This document shows positions 23,651 to 33,872 of a stretch of DNA of 64,000 bases, piece by piece. The position numbers were made by a program, and so were the translations under genes. The notes under the pieces were generated by a model. That model did not search any database and had not been told where the DNA came from. It was given only the letters and a program-made list of their open reading frames with translations. Source of the DNA: Streptomyces atroolivaceus (lineage in GTDB: Bacteria > Actinomycetota > Actinomycetes > Streptomycetales > Streptomycetaceae); contig NZ_JNXG01000003.1 of assembly GCF_000717025.1 (NCBI RefSeq), positions 372,001 to 436,000 of the forward strand, given 5' to 3'. How positions within the stretch are numbered: the stretch's first letter is position 1; each line of letters starts with the position of its first letter.

Positions 23651-24703
23651 ATGCGGGCAGTGGTGTTCGAGGAGTTCGGGCAGGAGGCCCGTGTCCGGGA
23701 CCTGCCGGAGCCCACCCCCTCGGCCGGGGGCGCCGTGGTCCGGGTCGAGGCCACGGGGCTGTGCCGGAGCGACTGGCACGGCTGGATGGGCCACGATCCG
23801 GACATCGTCCTCCCTCACGTACCCGGACACGAACTGGCCGGAGTGGTCGAGGCGGTGGGATCCGGCGTCCACAACTGGCGTGCCGGCGACCGGGTCACCG
23901 TGCCCTTCGTCTGCGCCTGCGGCCGGTGCTCCGCCTGCGCGGCCGGCGCCCAGCAGGTCTGTGAACGGCAGACACAGCCCGGCTTCACCCACTGGGGGTC
24001 CTTCGCCGAGTACGTGGCGCTGGAACAGGCCGACGTCAACCTGGTCGAGGTGCCCGAAGGGCTGTCGTCCGCCACGGCGGCCGGTCTCGGGTGCCGGTTC
24101 GCCACCGCGTTCCGGGCCGTGGTGGGGCAGGGGCGGGTGTCGCCGGGGGAGTGGGTCGCCGTGCACGGATGCGGCGGGGCCGGGCTGTCCGCGGTGATGA
24201 TCGCGGTGGCGTGCGGAGCCCGGGTCGTCGCGGTCGACATCTCGCGGCAGGCACTGGAGCTGGCGCGGGCGTTCGGCGCGTCCGCGTGCGTGGACGCCTC
24301 GGCGCACCCCGCCGGTGCGGACGAGGCCGTTCGCGAACTGACCGGAGGCGGTGTGCATCTGTCGCTCGACGCGCTGGGTTCGCCCGTCACCTGCGCGGCC
24401 TCGGTGCGGAGCCTGCGCCGGCAGGGCCGCCATGTCCAGGTCGGGCTGCTGCCGTCGGCGGCCGGGGACCCCGTCGTCCCCATGGCGCGGGTGATCGCCC
24501 TGGAGCTGGAGATCCTCGGCAGTCACGGCATGGCCGCTCACGACTACCCGCCGATGATGGACATGGTCCGGGCCGGCACCCTGCGGCCGGACCTGCTGGT
24601 GACCTCCACCATCACCCTGGACGCCGCACCGGCTGCCCTCACCGCGATGGGCACCGCGCCCGGAGCGGGCGTCACGATCATCGAACCGGCGAAGGCGCCC
24701 TGA
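23651..24703 (+). CDS. Zinc-dependent alcohol dehydrogenase (MDR family)
   Basis: This 350-residue medium-chain dehydrogenase has catalytic-zinc ligands in [11 protein letters not shown] and GHELAGVV. A structural-zinc cysteine cluster is seen at [12 protein letters not shown] with a following Cys (QQVC). The Rossmann NAD(P) site is [15 protein letters not shown] with an acidic VDISRQ end favouring NAD. Family members oxidise alcohols or reduce aldehydes. It lies 258 bp behind the P450, so membership in the same pathway is possible but not shown. Confidence 0.9.
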   Translation: MRAVVFEEFGQEARVRDLPEPTPSAGGAVVRVEATGLCRSDWHGWMGHDPDIVLPHVPGHELAGVVEAVGSGVHNWRAGDRVTVPFVCACGRCSACAAGAQQVCERQTQPGFTHWGSFAEYVALEQADVNLVEVPEGLSSATAAGLGCRFATAFRAVVGQGRVSPGEWVAVHGCGGAGLSAVMIAVACGARVVAVDISRQALELARAFGASACVDASAHPAGADEAVRELTGGGVHLSLDALGSPVTCAASVRSLRRQGRHVQVGLLPSAAGDPVVPMARVIALELEILGSHGMAAHDYPPMMDMVRAGTLRPDLLVTSTITLDAAPAALTAMGTAPGAGVTIIEPAKAP

Positions 24704-24704
24704 G

Positions 24705-24742
24705 GCTTCCCGGGCCGGCCGGGCTCAGCTTCCCGGGCCGGC
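24705..24742. repeat. 15-bp direct repeat in the convergent gap
   Basis: GCTTCCCGGGCCGGC occurs at 24705-24719 and 24728-24742, between the ends of the dehydrogenase gene and the small HTH gene. The CCCGG...CCGGG symmetry could also serve as a bidirectional terminator. Confidence 0.6.
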
Positions 24743-24747
24743 GAGGC

Positions 24748-24939
24748 TCAACGGCCCCGGTTGCTGGGCCGGGACGCGATCCACGCCAGGACGGTGTCCA
24801 CGTACCAGTAGGGCTTCCCGTTCCGGACGTCGTCGGGTGGCGGAAGAAGCCCGTGCTTGCGGTACGAGCGGATCGTGTCCGTCCGGACCCGGATGTGCGC
24901 CGCAATGTCCTTGTACGACCAGAGCGTTCTGTCCGTCAT
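24748..24939 (-). CDS. Small helix-turn-helix protein (MerR/excisionase-like, 63 residues)
   Basis: The ATG at 24939 has GAGAGG upstream. The sequence LWSYKDIAAHIRVRTDTIRS is a winged helix-turn-helix of the AlpA/BldC/excisionase type. It is followed by HGLLPPPDD and a wing with PYWYVDTVLAWI. Such proteins act as DNA-binding regulators or recombination directionality factors. No integrase is nearby, so a regulatory role is more likely here. The target is unknown. Confidence 0.75.
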   Translation of the reverse strand: MTDRTLWSYKDIAAHIRVRTDTIRSYRKHGLLPPPDDVRNGKPYWYVDTVLAWIASRPSNRGR

Positions 24940-25128
24940 GTGTGACACCTCTCTGTGCACCCGTGCCCCCGTACGCCGGTGTCTCCGCACGCCCGTGCGT
25001 CTCTGTCCCGGTGAACGAGGGCGTCCTCCACGAGGCAGGGGGCGTCGCGAGCCCGTGACACAGGCTCAGCCGAACGCGGACATACGTGACAGAGAAGTGA
25101 CTGTTCTGGCGGGAGGGGGCCAGGAGGC

Positions 25129-26055
25129 TCAGGAGGACGGCCGTGCGGGCCCGCAGGTGCGGAGGAACTCGCGGGTACGGCGGGCGATCGGCAGCGGCTT
25201 GTCAGGCGGACAGGGATACATGTCCTGCTCGACGATGGCGAACAGGTCGGTGCCCAGGGCACGCGCGGCATCCAGTACGGGCTCCAGTGCGGGCACTCCG
25301 CCGGGCGGTTCGCACATCACGCCACGTGCGACGGCCGGTCCGAACGGCACCTCGTCCGCCACGACGTCGGCCAGCACCGCCGGATCGACCTGCTTGAGGT
25401 GCAGGTAACCGATCCGTTCGCCGTAGGTCTGGATGAGCTTCACGCTGTCCCCGCCGCAGTACGCGTAGTGGCCGGTGTCGAGGCAGAGGGAGACCAGGCC
25501 GGGGTCGGTCGCGTCGAGGAAGCGGTTGACGTTCTCCTCGCTGTCGATGTGCGTGTCGGCGTGCGGATGCACCACGATCCGCAGCCCGTAGCGGTCCTGC
25601 ACCTCGCGGGCCAGACGTTCCGTCTGGGTGGTGAGGTCACGCCACTGTGCGGGGGTGAGCGTGCGGTCCTCCAGCACCGCACCCGTCTTGTCGTCCCGCC
25701 AGAACGACGGGATGACCACCAGATACCCGGCGCCCATCGCCCGGGTGAGTGCCGCGATGCCCGCGACATGCTCCCAGGTCCGGTCCCAGACCGCCGGACC
25801 GTGGTGCAATCCGGTGAAGACGGTGCCCGCGGAGACGGCGAGATTCCGGCGGGCGGTCTCGTCCGCGAGCCGGGCGGGTTCGGTCGGCAGATAGCCGTAC
25901 GGGCCGAGCTCGATCCACTCGTAGCCGGCCTCGCAGACCTCGTCGAGGAATCGCTCCCAGGGCACCTGTTGCGGATCGTCGGGGAACCACACTCCCCACG
26001 AATCGGGTGCCGAGCCGATGCGGATGCGGGCCGGAGAAGGTACGGAGGAGGTCAT
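25129..26055 (-). CDS. Sugar phosphate isomerase/epimerase, IolE/IolI type
   Basis: This 308-residue TIM-barrel of the xylose-isomerase-like family starts at the ATG at 26055. Family residues seen are GSAPDSWGVWFPDD, the barrel strand WIELGPYGYLP, metal-ligand regions VVHPHADTHIDS and LCLDTGHYAYCGGD, IGYLHLKQVD, and the final Glu in AIVEQDM. Because it is divergent from iolC, it is probably an inosose dehydratase or inosose isomerase of myo-inositol catabolism. The precise reaction cannot be set from sequence alone. Confidence 0.8.
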   Translation of the reverse strand: MTSSVPSPARIRIGSAPDSWGVWFPDDPQQVPWERFLDEVCEAGYEWIELGPYGYLPTEPARLADETARRNLAVSAGTVFTGLHHGPAVWDRTWEHVAGIAALTRAMGAGYLVVIPSFWRDDKTGAVLEDRTLTPAQWRDLTTQTERLAREVQDRYGLRIVVHPHADTHIDSEENVNRFLDATDPGLVSLCLDTGHYAYCGGDSVKLIQTYGERIGYLHLKQVDPAVLADVVADEVPFGPAVARGVMCEPPGGVPALEPVLDAARALGTDLFAIVEQDMYPCPPDKPLPIARRTREFLRTCGPARPSS

Positions 26056-26104
26056 ATCGCCCACCCTCCAGTCCTCGGGGAGGGGTGTCAAGAGTTCGTC
26101 CGAA

Positions 26105-26148
26105 TGTCCGGACAAAGTGTTGACAGCGTTCCGGGCGAGGGCTACACC
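26105..26148 (+). promoter_or_regulatory. iolC promoter with adjacent palindromic operator
   Basis: TGTCCGGACA (26105-26114) is a perfect palindrome. TTGACA (26120-26125), a 17-bp spacer and TACACC (26143-26148) form a near-consensus vegetative promoter firing toward iolC. A repressor bound to the palindrome would cover the -35 region. The regulator is not in the window. Confidence 0.65.
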
Positions 26149-26221
26149 TGGGAGCGGCCGTCCGGCCGTGGCCGGCTCCCGGGCGAGTGCGGGGCCGGAG
26201 CACCGGGTCGAAGGGATGCGT

Positions 26222-27241
26222 ATGCCTGAGCCGTACGACGTGATCACCATGGGGCGCATCGGGGTGGACATCTACCCCCTGCAGACCGGTGTACCGCTGT
26301 CCCGGGTCGAGACCTTCGGTAAATTCCTCGGCGGCTCGCCGTCTAACGTGGCAGTGGCCGCCGCCCGTCTGGGACGGCGCACGGCTGTGATCACCCGGAC
26401 CGGCAGGGACGCCTTCGGCGACTATCTCCACCAGGCGCTGGCGGAGTTCGGGGTGGACGACCGGTGGGTGAGCGCCGTGGCGGAGTACCCGACCCCGGTC
26501 ACCTTCTGCGAGATCTTCCCGCCGGACCACTTCCCGCTCTACTTCTACCGGCAGCCCAAGGCACCGGACCTGGAGATCCACAGCGGGGAACTCGACCTGG
26601 ACGCCGTGCGGGACGCCCGCGTCTTCTGGATGACCGGCACCGGACTGTGCGCCGAACCCAGCCGCACCGCGACCCTCTCCGCGCTCCGGGCCCGCAGCGA
26701 GGCACCGGCACCGGATGTGCCCGGCCCCCCTCGCATCACCGTCTTCGACCTCGACTGGCGCCCCATGTTCTGGGGCGGGGAAGGGGACGGCGGTGACGGG
26801 CCCGCCCGCGCCCGCTACCGGGAGGCGCTCGCCCACGCCACGGTCGCCGTCGGCAACCTCGACGAGTGCGAGATCGCCACCGGAGAACGCGAACCGCACG
26901 CTGCCGCCCGCGCCCTGCTCGCCGCCGGTCCCGAACTCGCCGTCGTCAAACAGGGGCCGGCGGGCGTCCTCGCCGCCCACCGCGACGGCACGACCGCGGA
27001 GATCCCGCCCCTCCCCGTCGACGTCGTCAACGGTCTGGGCGCAGGCGACGCCTTCGGAGGCGCCCTCTGCCACGGCCTCCTCGCGGGGTGGGACACCGAA
27101 CACGTCATGCGCTACGCCAACGCGGCCGGCGCCATCGTCGCCTCCCGCCTCGCCTGTTCGTCCGCGATGCCGTTCCCGCACGAGGTCGAGCAGGCCCTCG
27201 CCGACGGAGCGGTCGGCGCAGCCGTGGGAGACACCTCGTGA
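26222..27241 (+). CDS. iolC: 5-dehydro-2-deoxygluconokinase
   Basis: This 339-residue PfkB-family sugar kinase phosphorylates 5-dehydro-2-deoxygluconate, the third intermediate class of myo-inositol breakdown. The N-terminus VITMGRIGVDIYPLQTG and FLGGSPSNVAVAAARLG are diagnostic, and GLGAGDAFGGALCHGL carries the catalytic Asp and anion hole. The second of two close ATGs (26222) is chosen for its spacing from AAGGG; the first is at 26216. It overlaps the next gene by GTGA and starts the iol operon. Confidence 0.93.
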   Translation: MPEPYDVITMGRIGVDIYPLQTGVPLSRVETFGKFLGGSPSNVAVAAARLGRRTAVITRTGRDAFGDYLHQALAEFGVDDRWVSAVAEYPTPVTFCEIFPPDHFPLYFYRQPKAPDLEIHSGELDLDAVRDARVFWMTGTGLCAEPSRTATLSALRARSEAPAPDVPGPPRITVFDLDWRPMFWGGEGDGGDGPARARYREALAHATVAVGNLDECEIATGEREPHAAARALLAAGPELAVVKQGPAGVLAAHRDGTTAEIPPLPVDVVNGLGAGDAFGGALCHGLLAGWDTEHVMRYANAAGAIVASRLACSSAMPFPHEVEQALADGAVGAAVGDTS

Positions 27242-28125
27242 CCCCGCCCGCCGCCGGCCTCACCGACCTCGTCCGGCTCCGCGCCCACCGCCCCGAGGCC
27301 GTCGCGGAGGCTGCCGCCGCCCGCCGCAGAAGGCCCCTCCTCGGCCCCACCGGCCGCCTGATGATCATCGCCGCCGATCACCCGGCCCGTGGTGCCCTCG
27401 CCGTCGGTGACGACGACCTGGCCATGGCCGACCGCTTCGACCTGCTCGAACGCCTCCGCCTCGCCCTCGCCCGGCCGGGCGTCGACGGCGTGCTCGCGGG
27501 CGCCGACGTCCTGGAGGACCTGCTGCTCCTCGGCGCCCTGGAGGACAAGGTCGTCCTCGGTTCCATGAACCGCGGCGGTCTCGCGGGAGCCGCGTTCGAG
27601 CTCGACGACCGCTTCACCGGCCACCGCCCCGCCGACCTCGCGAGCCACGGCTACGACGCCGGCAAACTCCTGCTGAGGATCGACCACGACGACCCGGGCT
27701 CGCTGGACACCCTGCACACCGCCGCGCGCACGGTGGACGAGATGGCCGCCCTCCGGCTGCCGGTGTTCATCGAGCCGTTCCTCTGCCACCGCACCCGTGA
27801 GGGGCTCCGCACCGACCTGGGCGCCACCGCCGTCACCACTTCCATCGCCATCGCCTCGGGCCTGGGCGGGACGTCCGCGTACACCTGGCTCAAGGTCCCC
27901 GTCACCGACGACCCCGACGACATGGACCGGGTGATGCGGGCCTCGACCCTCCCCGCCGTCCTGCTCGGTGGCGAGGTCGGTGGGGACCCGGACACGGCGT
28001 ACGAGAAATGGCGTGGGGCGCTGCGGCTGCCGACCGTCCAGGGGCTGGTGGTGGGGCGCTCGCTGCTCTACCCCGCCGACGGAGACGTGGCGGGCGCGGT
28101 CGACACGGCCGTGGGGCTTCTGTGA
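27238..28125 (+). CDS. Cgl0159-type (beta/alpha)8 aldolase-like protein of the inositol operon
   Basis: This 295-residue barrel protein starts at the GTG at 27238 overlapping iolC. LMIIAADHPARGALAVGDD near residue 42 and GVDGVLAGADVLEDLLLL match the deoxyribose-phosphate-aldolase-like Cgl0159 family, which accompanies iolC in actinobacteria. LLRIDHDD, FIEPFL and a late WLKVPVTDD with EVGGDPD complete the barrel. It probably cleaves or processes the phosphorylated product of IolC in the role of IolJ (inference from position). Confidence 0.8.
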   Translation: MTPPAAGLTDLVRLRAHRPEAVAEAAAARRRRPLLGPTGRLMIIAADHPARGALAVGDDDLAMADRFDLLERLRLALARPGVDGVLAGADVLEDLLLLGALEDKVVLGSMNRGGLAGAAFELDDRFTGHRPADLASHGYDAGKLLLRIDHDDPGSLDTLHTAARTVDEMAALRLPVFIEPFLCHRTREGLRTDLGATAVTTSIAIASGLGGTSAYTWLKVPVTDDPDDMDRVMRASTLPAVLLGGEVGGDPDTAYEKWRGALRLPTVQGLVVGRSLLYPADGDVAGAVDTAVGLL

Positions 28126-28203
28126 CCGCGCGGCCGGGGGCTTCCCGGACGCACGACCGCGGGACTCCTGTGAACGGGCGGGACGACGGGTAGGGATGGA
28201 GCC

Positions 28204-29088
28204 ATGACGACGACCGACGAGCAGCAGAGGCACCACCTCAGGGCCGGCCGGGCCGCGCGTGGCCCGTACGCCCTCGACATCGACCCGGAGCGGGCCGGCT
28301 GGGAGCGGTCGAGCCTGCGCGTCCTGGAGCTCGAGCCGGGTGGCGTTCACACCCTGGTAACCGGGGAGAGCGAATGGATCATTCTGCCGTTGTCCGGTGG
28401 CTGTACGGTGCAGGCGGCAGGTGAGATCTTTGAACTGCTGGGCAGGAAAGACGTGTTCGGCTCAGTAACCGATTTCGCCTACGTCCCACGTGACACCCGC
28501 GCCCAGATCTCCTCCGGCGCAGGAGGCCGCTTCGCCCTGGCAGGAGCGAAGTGCGAGCGACGACTCCCCGCTCGCTACGGCCCCGCGCCGGAGGTACCGG
28601 TCGAGCTCCGCGGTGCCGGCACCTGCTCGCGCCAGGTGAACAACTTCGCCGCCGCCGACACGTTCGACTGCGACCGGCTCATCGCTGTCGAGGTCCTCAC
28701 CCCCGGCGGCAACTGGTCCTCGTACCCGCCGCACAAGCACGACGAGCACCACCCCGGTACCGAGTCCGTGCTGGAGGAGATCTACTACTTCGAGGTCGAG
28801 GGCGACGGCCTCGGCTACCACCGGGTGTCGCCGTCCCGGCCCGGAGGCACCGACGTCCTCGCCGAAGTCGCCACGGGTGACGCCGTCCTCATCCCCGACG
28901 GCTGGCACGGCCCGTCCATCGCCCCTCCCGGCCGCACCCTCTACTACCTGAACGTGATGGCGGGCCCGGGGGAGCAGCGCGAGTGGCTGATCCGCGACCA
29001 CCCGGACCACCGCTGGATCCGCGACACCTGGCCCGCACAGCCCGTCGATCCACGACTGCCGCTCGACGGCACGGAGGCCGCCCGGTGA
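28204..29088 (+). CDS. iolB: 5-deoxy-glucuronate isomerase
   Basis: This 294-residue protein is a double cupin, the usual IolB size. It converts 5-deoxy-glucuronate to 5-dehydro-2-deoxygluconate, the substrate of IolC. Metal-binding residues stand in SSYPPHKHDEH and EEIYYFE, and DGWHGPS supplies a later His. The YVPRDTRAQI and NVMAGPG segments are characteristic. It is followed by iolD with a GTGA overlap. Confidence 0.95.
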   Translation: MTTTDEQQRHHLRAGRAARGPYALDIDPERAGWERSSLRVLELEPGGVHTLVTGESEWIILPLSGGCTVQAAGEIFELLGRKDVFGSVTDFAYVPRDTRAQISSGAGGRFALAGAKCERRLPARYGPAPEVPVELRGAGTCSRQVNNFAAADTFDCDRLIAVEVLTPGGNWSSYPPHKHDEHHPGTESVLEEIYYFEVEGDGLGYHRVSPSRPGGTDVLAEVATGDAVLIPDGWHGPSIAPPGRTLYYLNVMAGPGEQREWLIRDHPDHRWIRDTWPAQPVDPRLPLDGTEAAR

Positions 29089-31001
29089 CCACACCACGCA
29101 CCCCGGCCCGCACCGGCGCGCAGCCCACCCGCAGGCTCACCACCGCCCAGGCCCTCATCGCCTTCCTGGCCCGCCAGTACACCGAGCGCGACGGCCGCCG
29201 CCACCGCCTGATCGACGCCACCTGGGGCATCTTCGGACACGGCAACGTCGCCGGCATCGGGCAGGCGCTCGTCGAAGCCGGCCCCGCGATGCCCTATCTC
29301 CAGGGCCGCAGCGAACAGGCCATGGTGCACGCCGCCGTCGGATACGCCCGCCAGTCGGGGCGGCTCTCGGCCCACGCCGTCACGACCTCCATCGGCCCCG
29401 GCGCCACCAACCTCGTCACCGGTGCAGCGCTCGCCACCGTCAACCATCTGCCCGTGCTGCTCCTGCCCGGAGACACCTTCGCGACCCGCCCCGCCGACCC
29501 CGTGCTCCAGCAGCTGGAAGTGCCCCACGCGGGCGACGTGTCGGTCAACGACTGCCTGCGGCCCGTCTCCCGGTACTTCGACCGGATCACCCGCCCCGAG
29601 GCGCTCATCCCGGCAGCCCTGCAGGCCATGAGGACCCTCGCCGATCCGGCGGACACGGGCGCCGTCACCCTGGCGCTGCCCCAGGACGTGCAGGCCGAGG
29701 CGTACGACTGGCCGGCGGAGTTCTTCGCGACGCGCGTCTGGAACGTCCGCCGGCCGGCCCCGGACCGTGCCGAACTCGAACAGGCCGTCCGCGCGGTGCG
29801 TACGGCACGCCGCCCCCTGATCGTCGCGGGTGGCGGCGTCCACCACAGCGGAGCCGAGGAGACCCTCGCCGCGTTCGCCGCCGCCACCCGCATCCCCGTC
29901 ACCTCCACGCAGGCCGGCAAGGGCTCCCTGCGCCACGACCACCCCGCCGATGTGGGCGGCATCGGCCACACCGGCACCGCCACGGCCGACGCGCTCGCCC
30001 GGGAGGCCGATCTGGTGATCGGTGTCGGCACCCGCTACACCGACTTCACGACCGCCTCCGGCACGCTCTTCGCCGACCCGTCCGTCCGCTTCCTCAACAT
30101 CAACATCACCGGCTTCGACGCCCACAAGCTCGCCGCCCTCCCTCTCGTCGCGGACGCCCGCACCGCGATCGAAGCGCTCTGCGAGGCCCTCGGCGCATGT
30201 GGACACCGCGTCGACCCGGCTTACGAGAGCGAGTACACCGACGCCAAGGACCGCTGGGAGCAGCGCGTCGACGCGGCCTTCGCCGCCGGCGACCCCGACG
30301 CCCGCCCCACCCAGGCGCAGGTCCTCGGACTGCTGGACGAGCTGGTCACCGAGGACGACATCCTGATCAACGCGGCGGGCTCCCTCCCCGGCGACCTGCA
30401 CAAACTGTGGAGGGCCCGCTCCCCGCGCCAGTACCACGTCGAATACGGCTACTCCTGCATGGGATACGAGATCCCCGCCGCCCTCGGGGTCCAGCTCGCG
30501 GCCCCGGACCGGCCCGTCTGGGCCCTCGTCGGCGACGGCACCTATCTCATGAACCCCACCGAGATCGTCACCGCCGTGCAGGAAGGCCTGCCCGTGAAGC
30601 TCGTCATCCTGCAGAACCACGGATACGCGTCCATCGGCGGCCTCTCCGAGTCCGTCGGCGCCGAACGCTTCGGCACCGCCTACCGGCACCGCACCGCGGA
30701 GGGCGCGTTCACCGGCACCCCGCTGCCCGTGGACCTCGCCGCCAACGCGGCCTCGCTCGGCATGCGGGTCCTGCGCGCCGGATCGGTGGGGGAGCTGCGC
30801 CGGGCTCTCGCCGAGGCGCGCGGCGCGGACCGTCCCACTTGTGTCTACGTCGAGACCGAAACGGCAGACACAGTGTCGGGGCCTCCCCCGGCACAGGCGT
30901 GGTGGGATGTTCCCGTAGCCGAAACCGCGACCCGCCCGTCGGCGGTCGAGGCCAGGAAAGAGTACGACCGGCAGATCGCAGCCCGACGCCGCCACCTGTG
31001 A
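29085..31001 (+). CDS. iolD: 3D-(3,5/4)-trihydroxycyclohexane-1,2-dione acylhydrolase (decyclising)
   Basis: This 638-residue thiamine-diphosphate enzyme opens the cyclohexanedione ring to 5-deoxy-glucuronate. The N-terminal domain has GIFGHGNVAGIGQAL and the conserved YLQGRSEQAMVHAA segment with the cofactor-activating Glu. The central domain carries VAGGGVHHSGAE, and the C-terminal domain has the ThDP/magnesium motif VGDGTYLMN...LQNHGY. The GTG at 29085 overlaps the iolB stop. Confidence 0.95.
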   Translation: MTTPRTPARTGAQPTRRLTTAQALIAFLARQYTERDGRRHRLIDATWGIFGHGNVAGIGQALVEAGPAMPYLQGRSEQAMVHAAVGYARQSGRLSAHAVTTSIGPGATNLVTGAALATVNHLPVLLLPGDTFATRPADPVLQQLEVPHAGDVSVNDCLRPVSRYFDRITRPEALIPAALQAMRTLADPADTGAVTLALPQDVQAEAYDWPAEFFATRVWNVRRPAPDRAELEQAVRAVRTARRPLIVAGGGVHHSGAEETLAAFAAATRIPVTSTQAGKGSLRHDHPADVGGIGHTGTATADALAREADLVIGVGTRYTDFTTASGTLFADPSVRFLNINITGFDAHKLAALPLVADARTAIEALCEALGACGHRVDPAYESEYTDAKDRWEQRVDAAFAAGDPDARPTQAQVLGLLDELVTEDDILINAAGSLPGDLHKLWRARSPRQYHVEYGYSCMGYEIPAALGVQLAAPDRPVWALVGDGTYLMNPTEIVTAVQEGLPVKLVILQNHGYASIGGLSESVGAERFGTAYRHRTAEGAFTGTPLPVDLAANAASLGMRVLRAGSVGELRRALAEARGADRPTCVYVETETADTVSGPPPAQAWWDVPVAETATRPSAVEARKEYDRQIAARRRHL

Positions 31002-31013
31002 AGGAGCACTGTC

Positions 31014-32513
<1,500 letters not shown>

Positions 32514-32554
32514 CACGGCGGACGCGGCCGCTCGCCGAATGGAAGACTGACCGC

Positions 32555-33631
32555 ATGGAGACGGCGTCGCAGCTTCCGTTCGGCGAGACCCTGCGGGACC
32601 GTCTGGGCCCGCCCGCGCACGCCTCCGTCCTGGAGAGCAGCCCCCGTTCACAGGTCTGGCGCATCGAGCTGGCCGGGCGCCCGGCCGTGCTGAAACAGCT
32701 GGTGGCAGGCCCCGGGGCGGACGAGCGGTACGCCCGTGAAGTGGCCGCCCTGAGCATCGCCGGCCGGGCCTCCGGCACCCCGGTCGTACCCGCGCTCCTC
32801 GGCACCGATCCGGCCGAGCGGGTCCTGGTCCTCGAACACCTCGGTCACCGGCGGCCGTCCGCCGACTGGATCGTCGACTACGCCGCCGCCCTCGCGCGGC
32901 TGCACGCCACCGCCGGCCCCGGCGACACCGGAGCCCTGCCACGCTGGCAGGGCCCGACCGGTGCCGACGCCACCTCGTTCCTCACCTTTGCCGAGGCCCT
33001 CGGGGTCCCAGCGCCACCGGCAGCCCGGGACGAGCTCGACGCCTTGGTGGAGCGCCTCGGCCGGGCGGAAGGAACCGCCCTGCTCCACGGCGACCCGTGC
33101 CCCGGAAACGATCTGCACACCCCGGACGGCGTCAGGTTCATCGACTTCGAGCAGGCCTCCCTGGGCAGCGGCCTGATGGAACTCGCGTACCTCCGCATCG
33201 GCTTCCCGACCTGCTGGTGCGTCACGAGGGCATCCGCCCCCCTGCTGGAGCGGGCGGAGATCGCCTACCGCACGGCCTGGCACGCCGAGACCGGCACGGT
33301 ACTCCCGGACGCCGGCCTCGCCGACGCCTGCGCGGGCTGGCTGATCCGCGGCGACGCCCTGGTCGAGCGAGCGCACCGGGGCGCCACCGACCACCTGGCC
33401 CGTGTCCCGGACGAGGACTGGACCTGGGGCACGGCCACCGCCCGCCAGCGCCTCGCCCACCGGCTCGGCGTGGTCGCCGACCTGGCTACGGGCGACAGCA
33501 TGGCTGCGGGCGCCGACCTGGCTGCGGGCGACGGGGACCTGCGAAACCTCGGCGCCCTCGCGGCGGACCTGCGCCGCGCCGTCATGGACCGCTGGCCGGC
33601 GGTGCGGCCCGTGCCGAAGCGGCGCCCTTAG
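32555..33631 (+). CDS. Aminoglycoside-phosphotransferase-like (APH) kinase
   Basis: This 358-residue protein has a protein-kinase-like fold. The lysine strand AVLKQLVAGPG, the Brenner motif LLHGDPCPGNDLHT and the metal-binding IDFEQASLG are visible. APH relatives phosphorylate antibiotics, homoserine, choline or fructosamines. The substrate is unknown; location behind the iol operon (41-bp gap) allows co-transcription. A short near-repeat (ATGDSMAAGADLAAGDGD) lies near the C-terminus, about residue 310. It ends tail to tail with a small minus-strand gene. Confidence 0.8.
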   Translation: METASQLPFGETLRDRLGPPAHASVLESSPRSQVWRIELAGRPAVLKQLVAGPGADERYAREVAALSIAGRASGTPVVPALLGTDPAERVLVLEHLGHRRPSADWIVDYAAALARLHATAGPGDTGALPRWQGPTGADATSFLTFAEALGVPAPPAARDELDALVERLGRAEGTALLHGDPCPGNDLHTPDGVRFIDFEQASLGSGLMELAYLRIGFPTCWCVTRASAPLLERAEIAYRTAWHAETGTVLPDAGLADACAGWLIRGDALVERAHRGATDHLARVPDEDWTWGTATARQRLAHRLGVVADLATGDSMAAGADLAAGDGDLRNLGALAADLRRAVMDRWPAVRPVPKRRP

Positions 33632-33792
33632 CTCCCCGGGGGCCGGACGAAGCAGTTCTCCGCGTTTTCCATCGCACCGCTCATGAGGCTCATCAGTGCC
33701 TCGTACTTTTCGCGCCCGAGGTAGTAGGAATGACGGAGCACGACCGGGACCTCCTCCGCCGTCATGATGACGGTGCGGGTCGAAGGCGTCAT
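33628..33792 (-). CDS. Small hypothetical protein (54 residues)
   Basis: An ATG at 33792 opens 54 codons with strongly GC-biased third positions, ending in TAA that overlaps the kinase stop on the other strand. The residues include VVLRHSYYLGREKYEALMSL and a Met-rich MSGAMENAENC, suggesting one amphipathic helix. No clear ribosome site is seen, and a later ATG at 33765 is possible. No family is recognised. Confidence 0.45.
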   Translation of the reverse strand: MTPSTRTVIMTAEEVPVVLRHSYYLGREKYEALMSLMSGAMENAENCFVRPPGS

Positions 33793-33872
33793 CGGCGCGG
33801 TCAGCCGCGAGGCCGCTCCGCGCGGCGAAAACCAGGTGCTGGGTTGCGCCGGGCTCCCGCATCCTGGGGCGT

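Noticed and set aside
21845..24703. Assignment to a known P450-RiPP class (tryptorubin or cittilin type)
   Set aside because: The peptide lacks the Trp/Tyr residues those P450s cross-link, so no class name is given.
24748..24939. Attachment site or integrated element around the small excisionase-like gene
   Set aside because: No integrase, tRNA-end duplication or flanking direct repeat of attachment-site type was found nearby.
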